Below, piece after piece: positions 22,280 through 32,374 of a stretch of DNA of 64,000 nt. The position numbers and the translations under genes are program-made. The stretch spans positions 248,001 to 312,000 of the forward strand of contig WOFQ01000035.1 of NCBI GenBank assembly GCA_012184525.1, in the 5' to 3' direction. The stretch is from Xenoacremonium recifei (Eukaryota; Ascomycota; Sordariomycetes; Hypocreales; Nectriaceae). Each line of letters starts with the position of its first letter. The stretch's first letter is position 1. Below the pieces are notes generated by a model. The model saw only the letters and a program-made list of their open reading frames with translations. It did not search any database and had not been told where the DNA came from.

Positions 22280-24302
22280 CTAGAATCCAAAAGCCTCCAT
22301 ACTAAAGTCGCCATCCTGAAAGCCCATGATATCAAAATTCTCTAAAAACATGGAATCTTGCGGGCTTAGCCAGTTCATTTGCTGATTGGACATATCCAGC
22401 CCAGCGCTTGAAGGTGTTTCAAGCTGAACAGCCGCCTGCTGTCGAGGTCGATTAAACCCGGCAACGAGACTTTGAATGCTTGGCGCAATGCTGCATAGCA
22501 CGTGCTGGGAATGTAAACGAGAAGACAGCTCGTTGAGGACCGTAGATAATTGGCTAAGAAGCTCCAGTGATTTGGATATATCTTCGATTCTTCCACTTGC
22601 CGGATTTCTCATCATCATCTTCAGCAGAAATACAACTGCAAATGCAATCATAGTGTTGAAATAGGTAGGCAAAGCCCCCAGTTGGGACCGTATCTCTTGG
22701 TGCGTTACAACAGCGCTGACGATTGACGTGGCGGAATAAATTGCCGCATTCGCAAACTCGTCTAGATCGTCAGATGGATCGGGGCCAGAGCTCGTGGTCC
22801 CTCGAAAGACGTGTGTGCAAAGATAAAGCTTCGAAAAGTGAAAATGAAGAGTGATATCCGAGCTACTGAACCTATTGCCTTGTTCAGTAGATTTCTCGCC
22901 ACAATCTGCGCGCCAGGTTTCCAAAGCAATTGCTAGCCGTCTAAACTCAGTATACAGACCCGGTGGAAGAGGGGCTTCGGTGTTTATTCCAAAAGTGTCG
23001 TAGATGCGGCTGTTGATCGACCAAAGTTCGACCTGGCCAACAAGTCGTTCATCCTCCTCTGTTGCAAAATCTAGTTCGAGCAACGAGCGTGCAGACATGA
23101 GCTTGTTGAATTCGCGAGTCATCGGGGGCCTGCCATAGACAACCGAGAAATGATGATCGCAAACGTACACGATGAGGTAAAGGCGGGTGCGGAGATAACA
23201 GAGCTTCTTTTCCAGGGGAGTTTTCGTGATGCAGAGGTGCATGCTTTTGGAAACGCCGCGATGTAGACTCATTTCCGTCGCAATGCGCACGGCTACAGTC
23301 TCGCGTTAGCGGATTGCGAAATTAGAAAACGACAAGGTTCGGCTTACCAGCCCCAGCGAGAGCCCAAGACATGTCACTTAACCAGAAGGCCCCGATACAA
23401 AGGCCACGCACATCATCCAGAGTATGTCTCTTGGAGCACATTTGGCTGGAATACTCTGTCACGAACTCTTTGTAGCACGTCTCATACTCTGCTGAACCGT
23501 CATGCAGCGCAGCGACAGCACAAATGGCAGCCGTAAGAAGAGGAGACTTAGCGCGGATAGTCGTAAGAGAGTCTTGGTCAAGAATCCGATAAACGAACGG
23601 ATCCAGACGCTGGCGATATACCGATAAAAAATGCTCTGCCCGAGCAAGAGGTATTGAACCCCGGCTTATCAAATCAGACTTTTCAACACTGGCATTTCGG
23701 TGGCTGGGCGGCGACGAGTTCGAAACTTCCGAGACGCAAGTCGCGGGGATTGCTCCAGGACTGTATTTTGGGTCAATAACTACCTCCCAAGCCACACTGG
23801 GCCGATGAGCGCCTTGAGACACATTGGAGGTGTCGCTGCGAGGTCCAGCCGCTTCAGGGAGGTTTCCGTCAGAGTCTTTCTGACTGCCCAAGATCTCAGA
23901 ATCCTTCGCATTGGCAAATTTCCCCAGCACTTCCTCAACAAAACTCAATCTTTTCTCGACGCCTCTCTTCCATCTATACCGAGTCAGTAGGGCTCTGTGG
24001 ACTTGTTTCGGGACTGCCTACGTCACATCGGACTCGAGCAGCATTTGCAAGCTGCGGTTCACTGTACAGTTCATTCCTCTTTTCTTGCATCTTGAGCAAG
24101 GAGGTGCTGAGTTTGTCATGTGACATTTTATCTACCAGGACACATTTAGAAGAGTTTTCCTTATAATATGCTATAGCCTAACCTTTAGCTTGCGACAGGC
24201 GACGCAGGCGGTAATTTTCCTGCTGATGTCTGGTGGTTTGCCATCGCCGAAGAACTCTCTCAGAGCCAGTACTGGCTGATCCGACGAAGATTCGTTAGCC
24301 AT
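22280..24302 (-). CDS. Zn2Cys6 transcription factor
   Basis: Nuclear regulator of roughly 600 residues. From the ATG at 24302 an N-terminal tail leads to the zinc cluster ACVACRKLK / IKC, split by an intron at about 24125-24188, followed by CSRCKKRGMNC. A second intron follows near 23980-24030 and a third at about 23289-23347. The middle has the fungal-specific domain (FLSVYRQRLDPFVYR, then RIATEMSLHRG and YVCDHHFSVVYGRPP), as in regulators of the Leu3/War1 style. The C-terminus is acidic and aromatic (NFDIMGFQDGDFSMEAFGF), a possible activation region. It is divergent from the epoxide hydrolase across a promoter with four CGG-N8-CCG sites, its likely own targets. Confidence 0.88.
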
Positions 24303-24485
24303 TTCGAAGAATTACAAATTGGTACAATCAGAAACTCACAACTTGCGAGAACAGACAGTGTCGATTGACGTATGGGAGAAACGCTGATTAAGCTCTACCT
24401 CAAATCAGGAGCTAGAGCAGCGGAAGCACGTGGCCTTCAGTCGCCATTGTTAGAGGATGTTGTCGACGACACGCCCTTCGCTCGA

Positions 24486-24561
24486 CGGGATCAACCCCGC
24501 TTGCGATACGGCACCAAGACCGTACCACGGGACAAACACCGACTCAGCGGGATCAAGCCCG
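24486..24561. promoter_or_regulatory. array of four CGG-N8-CCG inverted repeats
   Basis: Four 14-bp sites, each CGG then 8 bases then CCG, occur at 24486-24499, 24509-24522, 24528-24541 and 24548-24561. Start-to-start spacings are 23, 19 and 20 bp, close to two DNA turns. Three of the four begin CGGGA. They lie in the 391-bp divergent promoter, 184-259 bp from the regulator ATG and 133-208 bp from the epoxide hydrolase ATG. Everted or inverted CGG triplets are the standard Zn2Cys6 dimer site, and a random 14-mer fits this form about once in 4 kb, so four in 76 bp is well beyond chance. Confidence 0.7.
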
Positions 24562-24693
24562 TATGGGATTGACTGACCGCACGTTTTCATTGCTTGTTAT
24601 GACAAAGACCTCTTCGGCTATATATCGCTTGAGCGTCAATCTTCGGACTGCACAATAACGCCTTCGGCCAGTCGCTAGTGCTGTCCGTCATAT

Positions 24694-25908
24694 ATGGTCA
24701 AAATGGCTTTTTCGGGGTTTGACGATTTACCAGCCAATGCATCAGATAAAGTCACGCCCTGGAAAGTCAACATTCCAGAAGATGACATCCAAAATCTCAT
24801 CACGTCTCTCAAAATGGCCCGAGTTGCGCCACCTACCTACGAGAACTCTCTTCCGAGACAAGATCGGAGCCTAGGAGTTCGACGCGATTGGATTCTGAAG
24901 GCGAAGGAATACTGGGCGACCGATTTCAACTGGAACAAACAACAAGACCATATCAATTCCTTTCCTCATTTCAAAGCATTGGTTGAGGACAAGCTTGGGA
25001 ACTTCAATATCCATTTTGTTGGAATATTCTCCAAGAGAGTTGACGCAATCCCTATTATGTTTCTTCATGGCTGGCCGGGGAGCTTTCTCGAATTTCTGCC
25101 CATCCTGGACATCTTGCGCACTAGGTACACGGCCGAAACGCTACCCTACAACATCGTGGTTCCCAGTTTGCCGGGTTATACATTTTCTTCCCCGCCACCC
25201 TTGGATCAGGACTTTCATCCCGAAGATGCTGCCCGGATTTTCGACAAACTGGCTTCGGATCTTGGGTTCAAAGCTTACATGGTTCAGGGGGGCGATCTTG
25301 GAGGCCGCATCGCCCGGATCATCGCAGCATTACACCCCAATTGCAAAGCGGTGCACCTAAACACACACCCCATGCCTCCACCCGACGCAAACGCCATCAA
25401 GAGTCAAATCAGCGATACAGAACAGCAAGGCCTAGATCGCCACATTTTCTTCAAACACAACGGAAGTGCTTATGCTTGGGAGCATGCTACACGCCCAAGT
25501 ACAATAGGATTGTTACTGTCAAGCAGTCCTTTGGCCCTTTTAGCCTGGATCGGCGAGAAATTCATGGACTGGACTGACAGTGATCCCCCCGTGGACTTCA
25601 TCCTGTCAGCGCTGACACTGTACTGGGTTACTGATTGTGCAGCAACTAGCATATGGGCCTACCGTAAATTCTACGGGCCTGATGCGCTAAGCCACGGAAC
25701 GAAGAGATGGCATATAAATAAACCACTGGGTTACTCATGGTTCCCGAAAGAAATAACACCGGTACCGAAAGCATGGATCGAATTGACCGGTGACTTGCGG
25801 TTTTACAAGATGCATGACAGGGGAGGGCACTTTGCCGCAATGGAACAGCCTCAGGTTCTGTGGAATGATGTAGAAGAATTCATCAGCCAGATAAAAGACG
25901 TATTTTAG
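24694..25908 (+). CDS. epoxide hydrolase (microsomal type, EHN plus alpha/beta hydrolase)
   Basis: Single-exon 404-residue enzyme that would open an epoxide to a diol. The N-terminal epoxide-hydrolase domain covers about residues 20-125 (PWKVNIPEDDIQNL, GVRRDWILKAKEYW, HFKALVEDK). The hydrolase core follows with oxyanion motif HGWPG at 125-129, nucleophile Asp201 in QGGDLGGR, and the catalytic His in DRGGHFAAMEQP near residue 385. There is no signal peptide or clear N-terminal anchor, so it is probably soluble. A second ATG three codons in could be the start. It is divergent from a Zn2Cys6 regulator with a strong operator array between them, which makes it that regulator's likely target. Confidence 0.93.
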   Translation: MVKMAFSGFDDLPANASDKVTPWKVNIPEDDIQNLITSLKMARVAPPTYENSLPRQDRSLGVRRDWILKAKEYWATDFNWNKQQDHINSFPHFKALVEDKLGNFNIHFVGIFSKRVDAIPIMFLHGWPGSFLEFLPILDILRTRYTAETLPYNIVVPSLPGYTFSSPPPLDQDFHPEDAARIFDKLASDLGFKAYMVQGGDLGGRIARIIAALHPNCKAVHLNTHPMPPPDANAIKSQISDTEQQGLDRHIFFKHNGSAYAWEHATRPSTIGLLLSSSPLALLAWIGEKFMDWTDSDPPVDFILSALTLYWVTDCAATSIWAYRKFYGPDALSHGTKRWHINKPLGYSWFPKEITPVPKAWIELTGDLRFYKMHDRGGHFAAMEQPQVLWNDVEEFISQIKDVF

Positions 25909-25977
25909 GTATTGCAATTTGTATCATATTGAGCCTTGGAGTCTGAATTATTGCATAGAAAATCATTCCTAGGTATC

Positions 25978-27619
25978 TTACTTGGCCTTCGCCGTAGTCT
26001 GAGTCTCCTCTACTGTAGGATTTACCTCTACTCCGACAAGCTTCTTCTCCGCGTTCGCTGTGGCATTATCAACGAGCTGGGTTCTGTAGTCATCCCCGTC
26101 CAACACAGCGGCTGTCTCTTCCAAACTCAGGGAACCAGTCTCTACAAATAAGAAGTAAACGACGACGACCTCAAAGGCAAGCCACACATCATACATGATG
26201 TAGTACTTCCAGCCACTGTTTGTGACACCGATCGGGTTCACATATTGGTTGAAGATCAACGCTAGTGCGACGAAGAAATTGTACAGGACAAGCCCACGAG
26301 CTCGAAGGTTGTAAGGCAAGATCTCAATGACATATACGACTTGAAGAGGCGTCCAGCCAATGCTGAAGACGAAGTTGTATAGGAAGATCATAGCAAGAAC
26401 GCCTTTGGCATAGCCGCTGCCTCCTGAGCCATTAAGGTCCGTCTGTTTCTCATATGTAGCTTCCAAGGCAGTCCAGGTGATGTAGACGAACAGGCATCCA
26501 ATAGTGGAGGCGAGGAACATGGTTCGGCGACCGAAGCGATTGATGATGGCTGAAAAGAAAAGACTCCAGATCATGCCCCAGACAGTAAGCAGCGCATTCA
26601 AGAGAGTCTGCGTATTTTCGGATTTATAGCCGACCGAGTCGAGAATCAATGTCAGGTAATATGAGATCAAGCCGTTGCCACTCCATTGAGAGAAGAATCC
26701 AACAGCGAGAATAATGAAGAAGCGGCGACGATTGCCCTTGGTCTGGAAGAATGACAGGTAGGACGTTGTCCGGTTGTACTCAGCCTCCAGGCGCAAAGCT
26801 GTGCTGATCTCCTCCATCTCGATCGTGACCATGGGGTCAGATTCATCGCCGTTGGCATGATACTTTGTGATAAGCTTTTTGGCTTCGTCGTAGCGCTCCT
26901 TAGAGATGAGCCATCGAGGGGATTCCTCAACCAACCAGCATAGCCCGATTTGGACCACGCTGGACGCACCCTGGAGTAGAGAAGGGATGCGCCACGCCCA
27001 GGTGTTACCAATGCGGAACGTGCCAAATGTGATCCAAGCAGCGCTGAGTGCTCCAAGGTTCCATAAGCTGTTGTAGATGCCAACCATGGGACCTTGTTGC
27101 TTTGGATATGCCAGCTCAAGCAGCAATAGAGGCGCAGCAGTGATGTTGAGAGCGAGACCCAGTCCGATAATGCCTCGAGCGGCAATGAACATTCCGACGT
27201 TCTGTGCACCTCCCTGTAATGCCACTCCAATTAGGAGGATGAAGGCGCTAAAGATGAGAGCAGGGCGCCGGCCAAATTTGTCGCATGCAATGGCACAGAA
27301 TGGCAGGGCGACAAGCTGCCCGACATTTTGGATGGCATTGAGACTGCAGAAGGTCAGAAAAATCCACCCAAGAGTTTAATGAATAGGCATACAGGCCAAG
27401 TTCAGAAGCATCAGGGTTATGGAAAGATGCTTTCCAGGTGTCTAGCGACTGAAGACCGTTCATCATCGAACCGTCATAGCCAGTGGCATAGCTGGAAATC
27501 TGAAACAAAAGTAGCATAAGGTTAAGCTTGACGATTCCAGGGTTCGACAGCCAGGAGAAGCCGCTGGCCTTGTTCCCCATAGCCTCCATGGGCGACGTCT
27601 CAGCAGGGGGACCAGCCAT
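25978..27619 (-). CDS. MFS sugar transporter (lactose-permease-like)
   Basis: Predicted 12-helix sugar:proton symporter of about 530 residues, start ATG at 27619, with at least one intron near 27330-27385. Family marks: CDKFGRRPALIF after helix 2, LLELAYPKQQGPMVG after helix 4, VEESPRWLISKERYDEAKK before the central loop, NRFGRRTMF in the second half, and a late FVETGSLSLEETAAVLDG. The form NLMLLLFQISSYATGYDGSMMNGLQ is that of fungal lactose/cellodextrin-type permeases, so disaccharides or oligosaccharides are plausible cargo (inference). It is divergent from the GH51 gene, fitting import coupled to intracellular arabinose release. Confidence 0.9.
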
Positions 27620-27745
27620 TGTCGTTCAATACTAGGCGACGAAGGTTTTACAGTAACAGAAACGATCTGCCTAGGAATGCAGAGGTTAAAATTAAAGTCG
27701 ACGAATCCCCGTCAGACGCGCAGATGCCCCATCATATCAATAAAC

Positions 27746-27951
27746 CTGGGGTGGTGTTGTAAATGTAGGAACCGCGGGGCAAGTTATTATCGCTTGACCC
27801 CTCAACTCCGGCCAAATGACCGGGTTTACCGACTATCTGACTGTCGCGTGCCGGCTCGTCTCCGGCTCATACGATGGTTGAATAGCCGACAGTTTTTACC
27901 AGTCTGATGATATGGAGGACCCCATTATGTGGTTAAGCTATTCCTCTGGGG
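27746..27951. promoter_or_regulatory. divergent promoter with CGG-N8-CCG and CreA-type sites
   Basis: In the 667-bp region between the sugar transporter and GH51 genes there is one CGG-N8-CCG site at 27809-27822, directly followed by CGGGTTTACCG. CreA-type CTGGGG sites lie at 27746-27751 and 27946-27951. The GTTTACCG piece resembles motifs seen before the deaminase (43.5 kb) and kinase (47.2 kb) genes. Consensus-based only. Confidence 0.4.
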
Positions 27952-28286
27952 GTTAGGTGAACCTGAACTTTGATCCCGTGGTGTGATAAGAGAGACCTGG
28001 AAATAAGGAACCAGAAACAAGCTTGTCGAGTAAGACTAGAGTTTACAGCCGATGTACGGAGCACATCAACACAATTCTCGTTTCACGGACAGGACCATGA
28101 CACGGACCGGTCAATTCCGGCATCCTGCCGCAACTTGCCTGCAAACATTTCCAATGATTTTGCCGTAGCACAGTCGCGCGATTGAACACGCTCGCAACGG
28201 CACTTTCCGAGCAACGAGGACCCGTACATGTCCCTTCTCTTTGGACCTGTTTAGCAAGTTTGTCTACGACCAGCAGAATCGAAGCC

Positions 28287-30109
28287 ATGACCTCTCTTAC
28301 CGTGATTGAAGATGAAGCCCAGGCAGAGATCTTTGTCAACCCCCGTTGTACACTTTCCGAAATTAACCCTCTGATATATGGTGGATTCACAGAGTGAGGA
28401 AAAAACCTATCACAATTAAAGCTTCTACTAATTGCTCTCAATTCGCTATAGGCACATGGGTAGATGCATTTATGGTGGAATCTATGACCCGGATAATAAG
28501 CATGGTCTCATTGACGAACATGGGTTCCGAACCGATGTCATCGAGTCGATGAAAGAGCTTGAAGTGCCTGTTGTGCGGTGGCCCGGGGGAAACTTTGTGG
28601 CAACTTACCACTGGCAAGACGGTATTGGACCGAAAGAGAATCGACCAAAGCGTCCCGAACTTGCCTGGAGAGGGCGCGAAACCAATCAATTTGGCACTGA
28701 TGAGTTCATGAAGTGGTGTCAAGTAGTTGGTACCGAGCCTTACATTGCTTTAAACTTTGGGACAGGTACTTTAGATGAAGGTTAGTCTTGCTCATTTTGG
28801 TGATTCCTAAATGACCAAGAGTCGTTCTGATTAAGTTCTGTACTGACTCTAGACTTAACACTTAGCTCTTGCCTGGGTCGAATATTGTAACTCGGACGAC
28901 GACACGTATTATGCCAACTTGAGACGTGCAAATGGACACGAGAAGCCATATGGGGTTAAATATTGGGCACTAGGAAACGAAGTCTGGGGCCCGTGGTAAG
29001 GCCACTCTTATGACAACTAAGTTATTTCCTGACAGATATAGGCAAGTCGAGCAGATGACCAAAGAAGACTATGCTAAGAAGGCTAAGCAATGGGCAAAAG
29101 GTATTACATATCACTATTCAGAGGTGTAGTGACCCCTTTGTTGACGAGTTCTTGACAGCCCTGAAGTTGCTTGATTCCTCCATCACCTTGATTCTCTGCG
29201 GCAAGGATGGCTACAGCGATTGGGACCGTTACGTCTTGCAAGAGTGCATAACAATTGCGGACATGCATTCGATCCATCTCTACACATCAGACAAAGAGTA
29301 TGCAAAACCTTAACATTATCACAGAAAGACTTCTTTCGACTAACAAAATCAGGCATCTCCCCAACGTAACCGCACCTCTCGCCGCTGAGCGCGCTATACA
29401 GATCACAGCATCTCTCATTGACCTCGCTCGTGTCGAGCCCAATAGCTCTGCATGGCCTGAAGAAACCACTCAATTCCCGAGGTCAGAGAAGCGCCCGCTC
29501 ATTTGTTTCGACGAGTGGAATGTCTGGGATTCTTTCAGATCTCCTGGAGATTTAGGCGCCGAGGAGAAATACGACCTATCGGATGCATTGGCTGTCGGTG
29601 TCTGGTTAAACGTTTTCATTCGCCAAAGTGAGCACTTAGGGATGTGCAATATCGCTCAAAGTGTCAACGTTATATCTCCACTGATGACAAGCGAGACGGG
29701 TATCATCAAACAGACTATCTACTGGCCTCTTCTACTATTTTCCAGGTACATGAGGGGCAGAACGCTTGCCATCAACCTGCGTTGTCCAGAATGGAAGGGG
29801 GAGCGAACGAACCCTGAGTGGATCAGGAGTACGGTGAAGACACCGTGGCTCGACGTTTCTGCCACTCTGGACGACCAGGGATGGATCAATCTTGCTGTGG
29901 TAAACATATCAGACACGAAGGATGTAGAAACCAATATCTCAGGAGTTTCTGGATCGGTTGCAGTGTATAGCTTAGGCGAGGGAGGTAAGGGTATTCGCGA
30001 GTGCAATATGGACAACGGAGATGTTCACATCATTGAGAAGTCTTGGGATGGGAAAGGGCTCTACAAATTCCCAAAGCACTCACTTTGTATACTTAGATGG
30101 CAAGCATAA
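28287..30109 (+). CDS. GH51 alpha-L-arabinofuranosidase, cytosolic
   Basis: Predicted retaining arabinofuranosidase of about 500 residues that removes arabinose from arabinan or arabinoxylan oligosaccharides. Six exons: breaks occur after YGGFTE, after TGTLDE, at GPW/QVEQ, at QWAK/ALKLL and at SDKE/HLPN, each with fitting GT..AG introns. The acid/base Glu is in [11 protein letters not shown] and the nucleophile Glu in [28 protein letters not shown] is a further GH51 hallmark. The start [18 protein letters not shown] has no signal peptide. Length matches the short intracellular (bacterial-like) form rather than the larger secreted fungal form. It is divergent from a sugar transporter and convergent with a sulfatase. 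Confidence 0.92.
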
Positions 30110-30225
30110 AGGTTCATTGGTGGGCTCCAAGTTAAAACTTTCAAATTGTTTATACATAAAAAGTACTTATCTCTTGATATTTGAACAATTTACCATCGCT
30201 ATGCATACACAAATTGCTCAAGAGC

Positions 30226-31704
30226 TTATGATCTTGCATCGGATAACCCAAAAGGTAAGTTCTTGTACTTCTCAATACCAATCCCGGTGCTCTCTGGATT
30301 TTCCACGTCTAGGTCCCATTGATTCGGGACCTCAAGGCCTGCATCTAGGTGATGCTTGTTTAGAAGAATGGAGATTCCATCCCGATACAACCAAGGATCA
30401 TTTGTCCTCCGCTGCCAATTCTCAAGTCGCGCCCGTAGCCCTTCTAGTATCTCCTTGTACTCGGGATCTTTTGCCACGTCGGACACCTCGTTTGAATCCT
30501 TTTCTAGATCAAAGAGTTGCTCTGGGGGACGAAAGAAGTATTCTTTGAGAAGCCTTTTCCCAATTCGCTTCGGGCTTTCCTCTGCGTTGCGGATATCTTC
30601 CCAAGTTAACGATCCGTAGATGTCATTAGCGAATGGAAAGTCCAATCGCCACGCAATGTTGCGGTGGTATTTATAGCGTCGGGTCCGTATGTAGCGGGTC
30701 GGCCAATAATTGGTAGACTCATGGAAAGTATGGGAACCATAGACATGATCCCATTCTGGCAACTCTTCTGAGACACCGAGGATGCCCAGGAATGACCGAC
30801 CTGAAAACTTGTCCTTGATAGACTCAAGCTTCGGCCCGAGGGTCCAGTCCAGAATTGTTGGAAGAACATCCACGTATGAGACAAGGTTGGGATTGACAGC
30901 TGGTGAGAGACCGGCGTGTTTAATGATCAGTGGTAGGCAAGTGCCGGCATCAAAGAGCGTGGTTTTCGAGTTTATGAATGGAGGTCCGTTGTCACTCATA
31001 AAGACCACCAGTGTGTTGTCTTCGAAACCTGCCTTGGACAGCTCTTCAAGAATCATGCCAATGCCCTGATCTAGACGACTGATGGCCTCAGCGTAATTGG
31101 CCAGCTCTATCCTCGCTCCAGGCGTATCGGACAAAAATGGGGGCACAACCATGTCTTCTGGCTTGTACTGAAATTTGTTGACCCTTGGGCTTACGGGCTC
31201 GTCGTTTCCAAATCCCCCTCGAGTACGGTCACGATGAGGATCATGGTACCCAACAGTAAGCACAAAGGGCCGCTCATCTTTCTTTGACGCTTCAAAGAAA
31301 TCTCCCGCACGATCGGAAGTCCAAGATACGTCTCGAGTGAAACTCTCTGCCCTATATTCCCAGGGGTAGACAGCATCTGGGCCAACGTGGATTTTGCCAA
31401 TTATTCCAGTACGATAGTTATTCAGTGACAAGATCGCCGGCGCAGTTTCGATCTCATCAAATGTCATAAAGTGATGCTTGCCACTGTTCAACCCATATTG
31501 TCCGTTCTGATGTGTGTGTAGCCCTGTGTAAATAGTAGAACGGCTTCCACTACAAGAGGCCGTGCTGGCAAACGCATTGGTAAAGCGGATGCCTTCCCGA
31601 GCTAGCTTGTCAATATTTGGTGTCTTTATATACGGGCATCCGTAACAGCCGAGCTGTTTCCCTAAATCATCTGCAATGAGCAAAAGAACATTTTTGCCGG
31701 GCAT
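30226..31704 (-). CDS. sulfatase (N-sulfoglucosamine sulfohydrolase-like)
   Basis: Single-exon 492-residue sulfatase of the alkaline-phosphatase superfamily. Metal ligands: Asp12-Asp13 in LLIADDLG and Asp-Asn in FMSDNGPPF. The modified-Cys site is at 51-55, CSGSR, followed by STIYTGLHTHQNGQYG. This context (Cys, TGL, HQNG.YG) is that of heparan N-sulfatase (SGSH) more than arylsulfatase. The canonical motif is C-x-P-S-R (or C-x-A-S-R); here the third residue is Gly, so conversion to formylglycine needs checking. GKIHVGP supplies the usual Lys and His. There is no signal peptide, unlike lysosomal relatives, so it should act in the cytosol. It lies in tandem behind the Dal5-like transporter and near PL26, GH51 and an amino-sugar deaminase. 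Confidence 0.9.
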   Translation of the reverse strand: MPGKNVLLLIADDLGKQLGCYGCPYIKTPNIDKLAREGIRFTNAFASTASCSGSRSTIYTGLHTHQNGQYGLNSGKHHFMTFDEIETAPAILSLNNYRTGIIGKIHVGPDAVYPWEYRAESFTRDVSWTSDRAGDFFEASKKDERPFVLTVGYHDPHRDRTRGGFGNDEPVSPRVNKFQYKPEDMVVPPFLSDTPGARIELANYAEAISRLDQGIGMILEELSKAGFEDNTLVVFMSDNGPPFINSKTTLFDAGTCLPLIIKHAGLSPAVNPNLVSYVDVLPTILDWTLGPKLESIKDKFSGRSFLGILGVSEELPEWDHVYGSHTFHESTNYWPTRYIRTRRYKYHRNIAWRLDFPFANDIYGSLTWEDIRNAEESPKRIGKRLLKEYFFRPPEQLFDLEKDSNEVSDVAKDPEYKEILEGLRARLENWQRRTNDPWLYRDGISILLNKHHLDAGLEVPNQWDLDVENPESTGIGIEKYKNLPFGLSDARS

Positions 31705-32374
31705 CTTGGTTAATGCGACTTGTTGAGAAGAACTCGGCTAGACATAGAAAGATGAACTTGAACGAAGAAGGATAAACATCGCTGGTGTACCTCCCGAAAG
31801 GCGGCTTTGATTCCCAGTCAAGTTTACGAATCATTAAGTTGCAAGCTGCGAAGGGGTCGGAACTCGTGATATTAGACTGAATGTCGTGATTAGATAGCCA
31901 CTCATGCAGGATTATGAGTTTTGTCCAAGTCGAGGATGTTAATTGCAGATCTTTCCAATTAATCCACTAATCAGAAGAGACAGCGATTTACCAGTCCCGG
32001 CATCGGTTGAGAATCATCTGACCCTACGCAGGTGGCTTGCGTGGTAGCTTTCATCCTCGGTGGTCTTTCGGGCGAGGTCCGGAGCTAGGTCTGTAGTACT
32101 TCATACTTCAACCCACAATATTCAACGTTACCAGTCTGCAATTAGGAGGAGCGTACCGAATCCAGAATCAAACTTTATAACATTCATGAAAATGATTTTT
32201 TCTTTTCAGAGGTCAAAGTGTCAACCATCATCATTCTCGATCCTACAGCCGATGAACCGTCTATAGTGCCATAGCGCTCTTGATTTTAGTATCAATATTT
32301 ATTGACTAGCTGGTAATTTGCTTGGAACTGCAACCAATGGCTACTGCGAATCCTCTTCGCGGAACACGGCCCAA
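31705..32374. promoter_or_regulatory. intergenic, sulfatase promoter side
   Basis: 670 bases between the sulfatase start and the end of the transporter gene, both on the minus strand. It holds the sulfatase promoter and the transporter 3' region. AT-rich towards 32260-32310. No defined element or small gene was recognised. Confidence 0.4.

Noticed and set aside
27809..27822. isolated CGG-N8-CCG site as proof of shared control with the 24.5-kb array
   Set aside because: About 16 such matches are expected by chance in 64 kb, so a single site is kept only as a weak promoter note.
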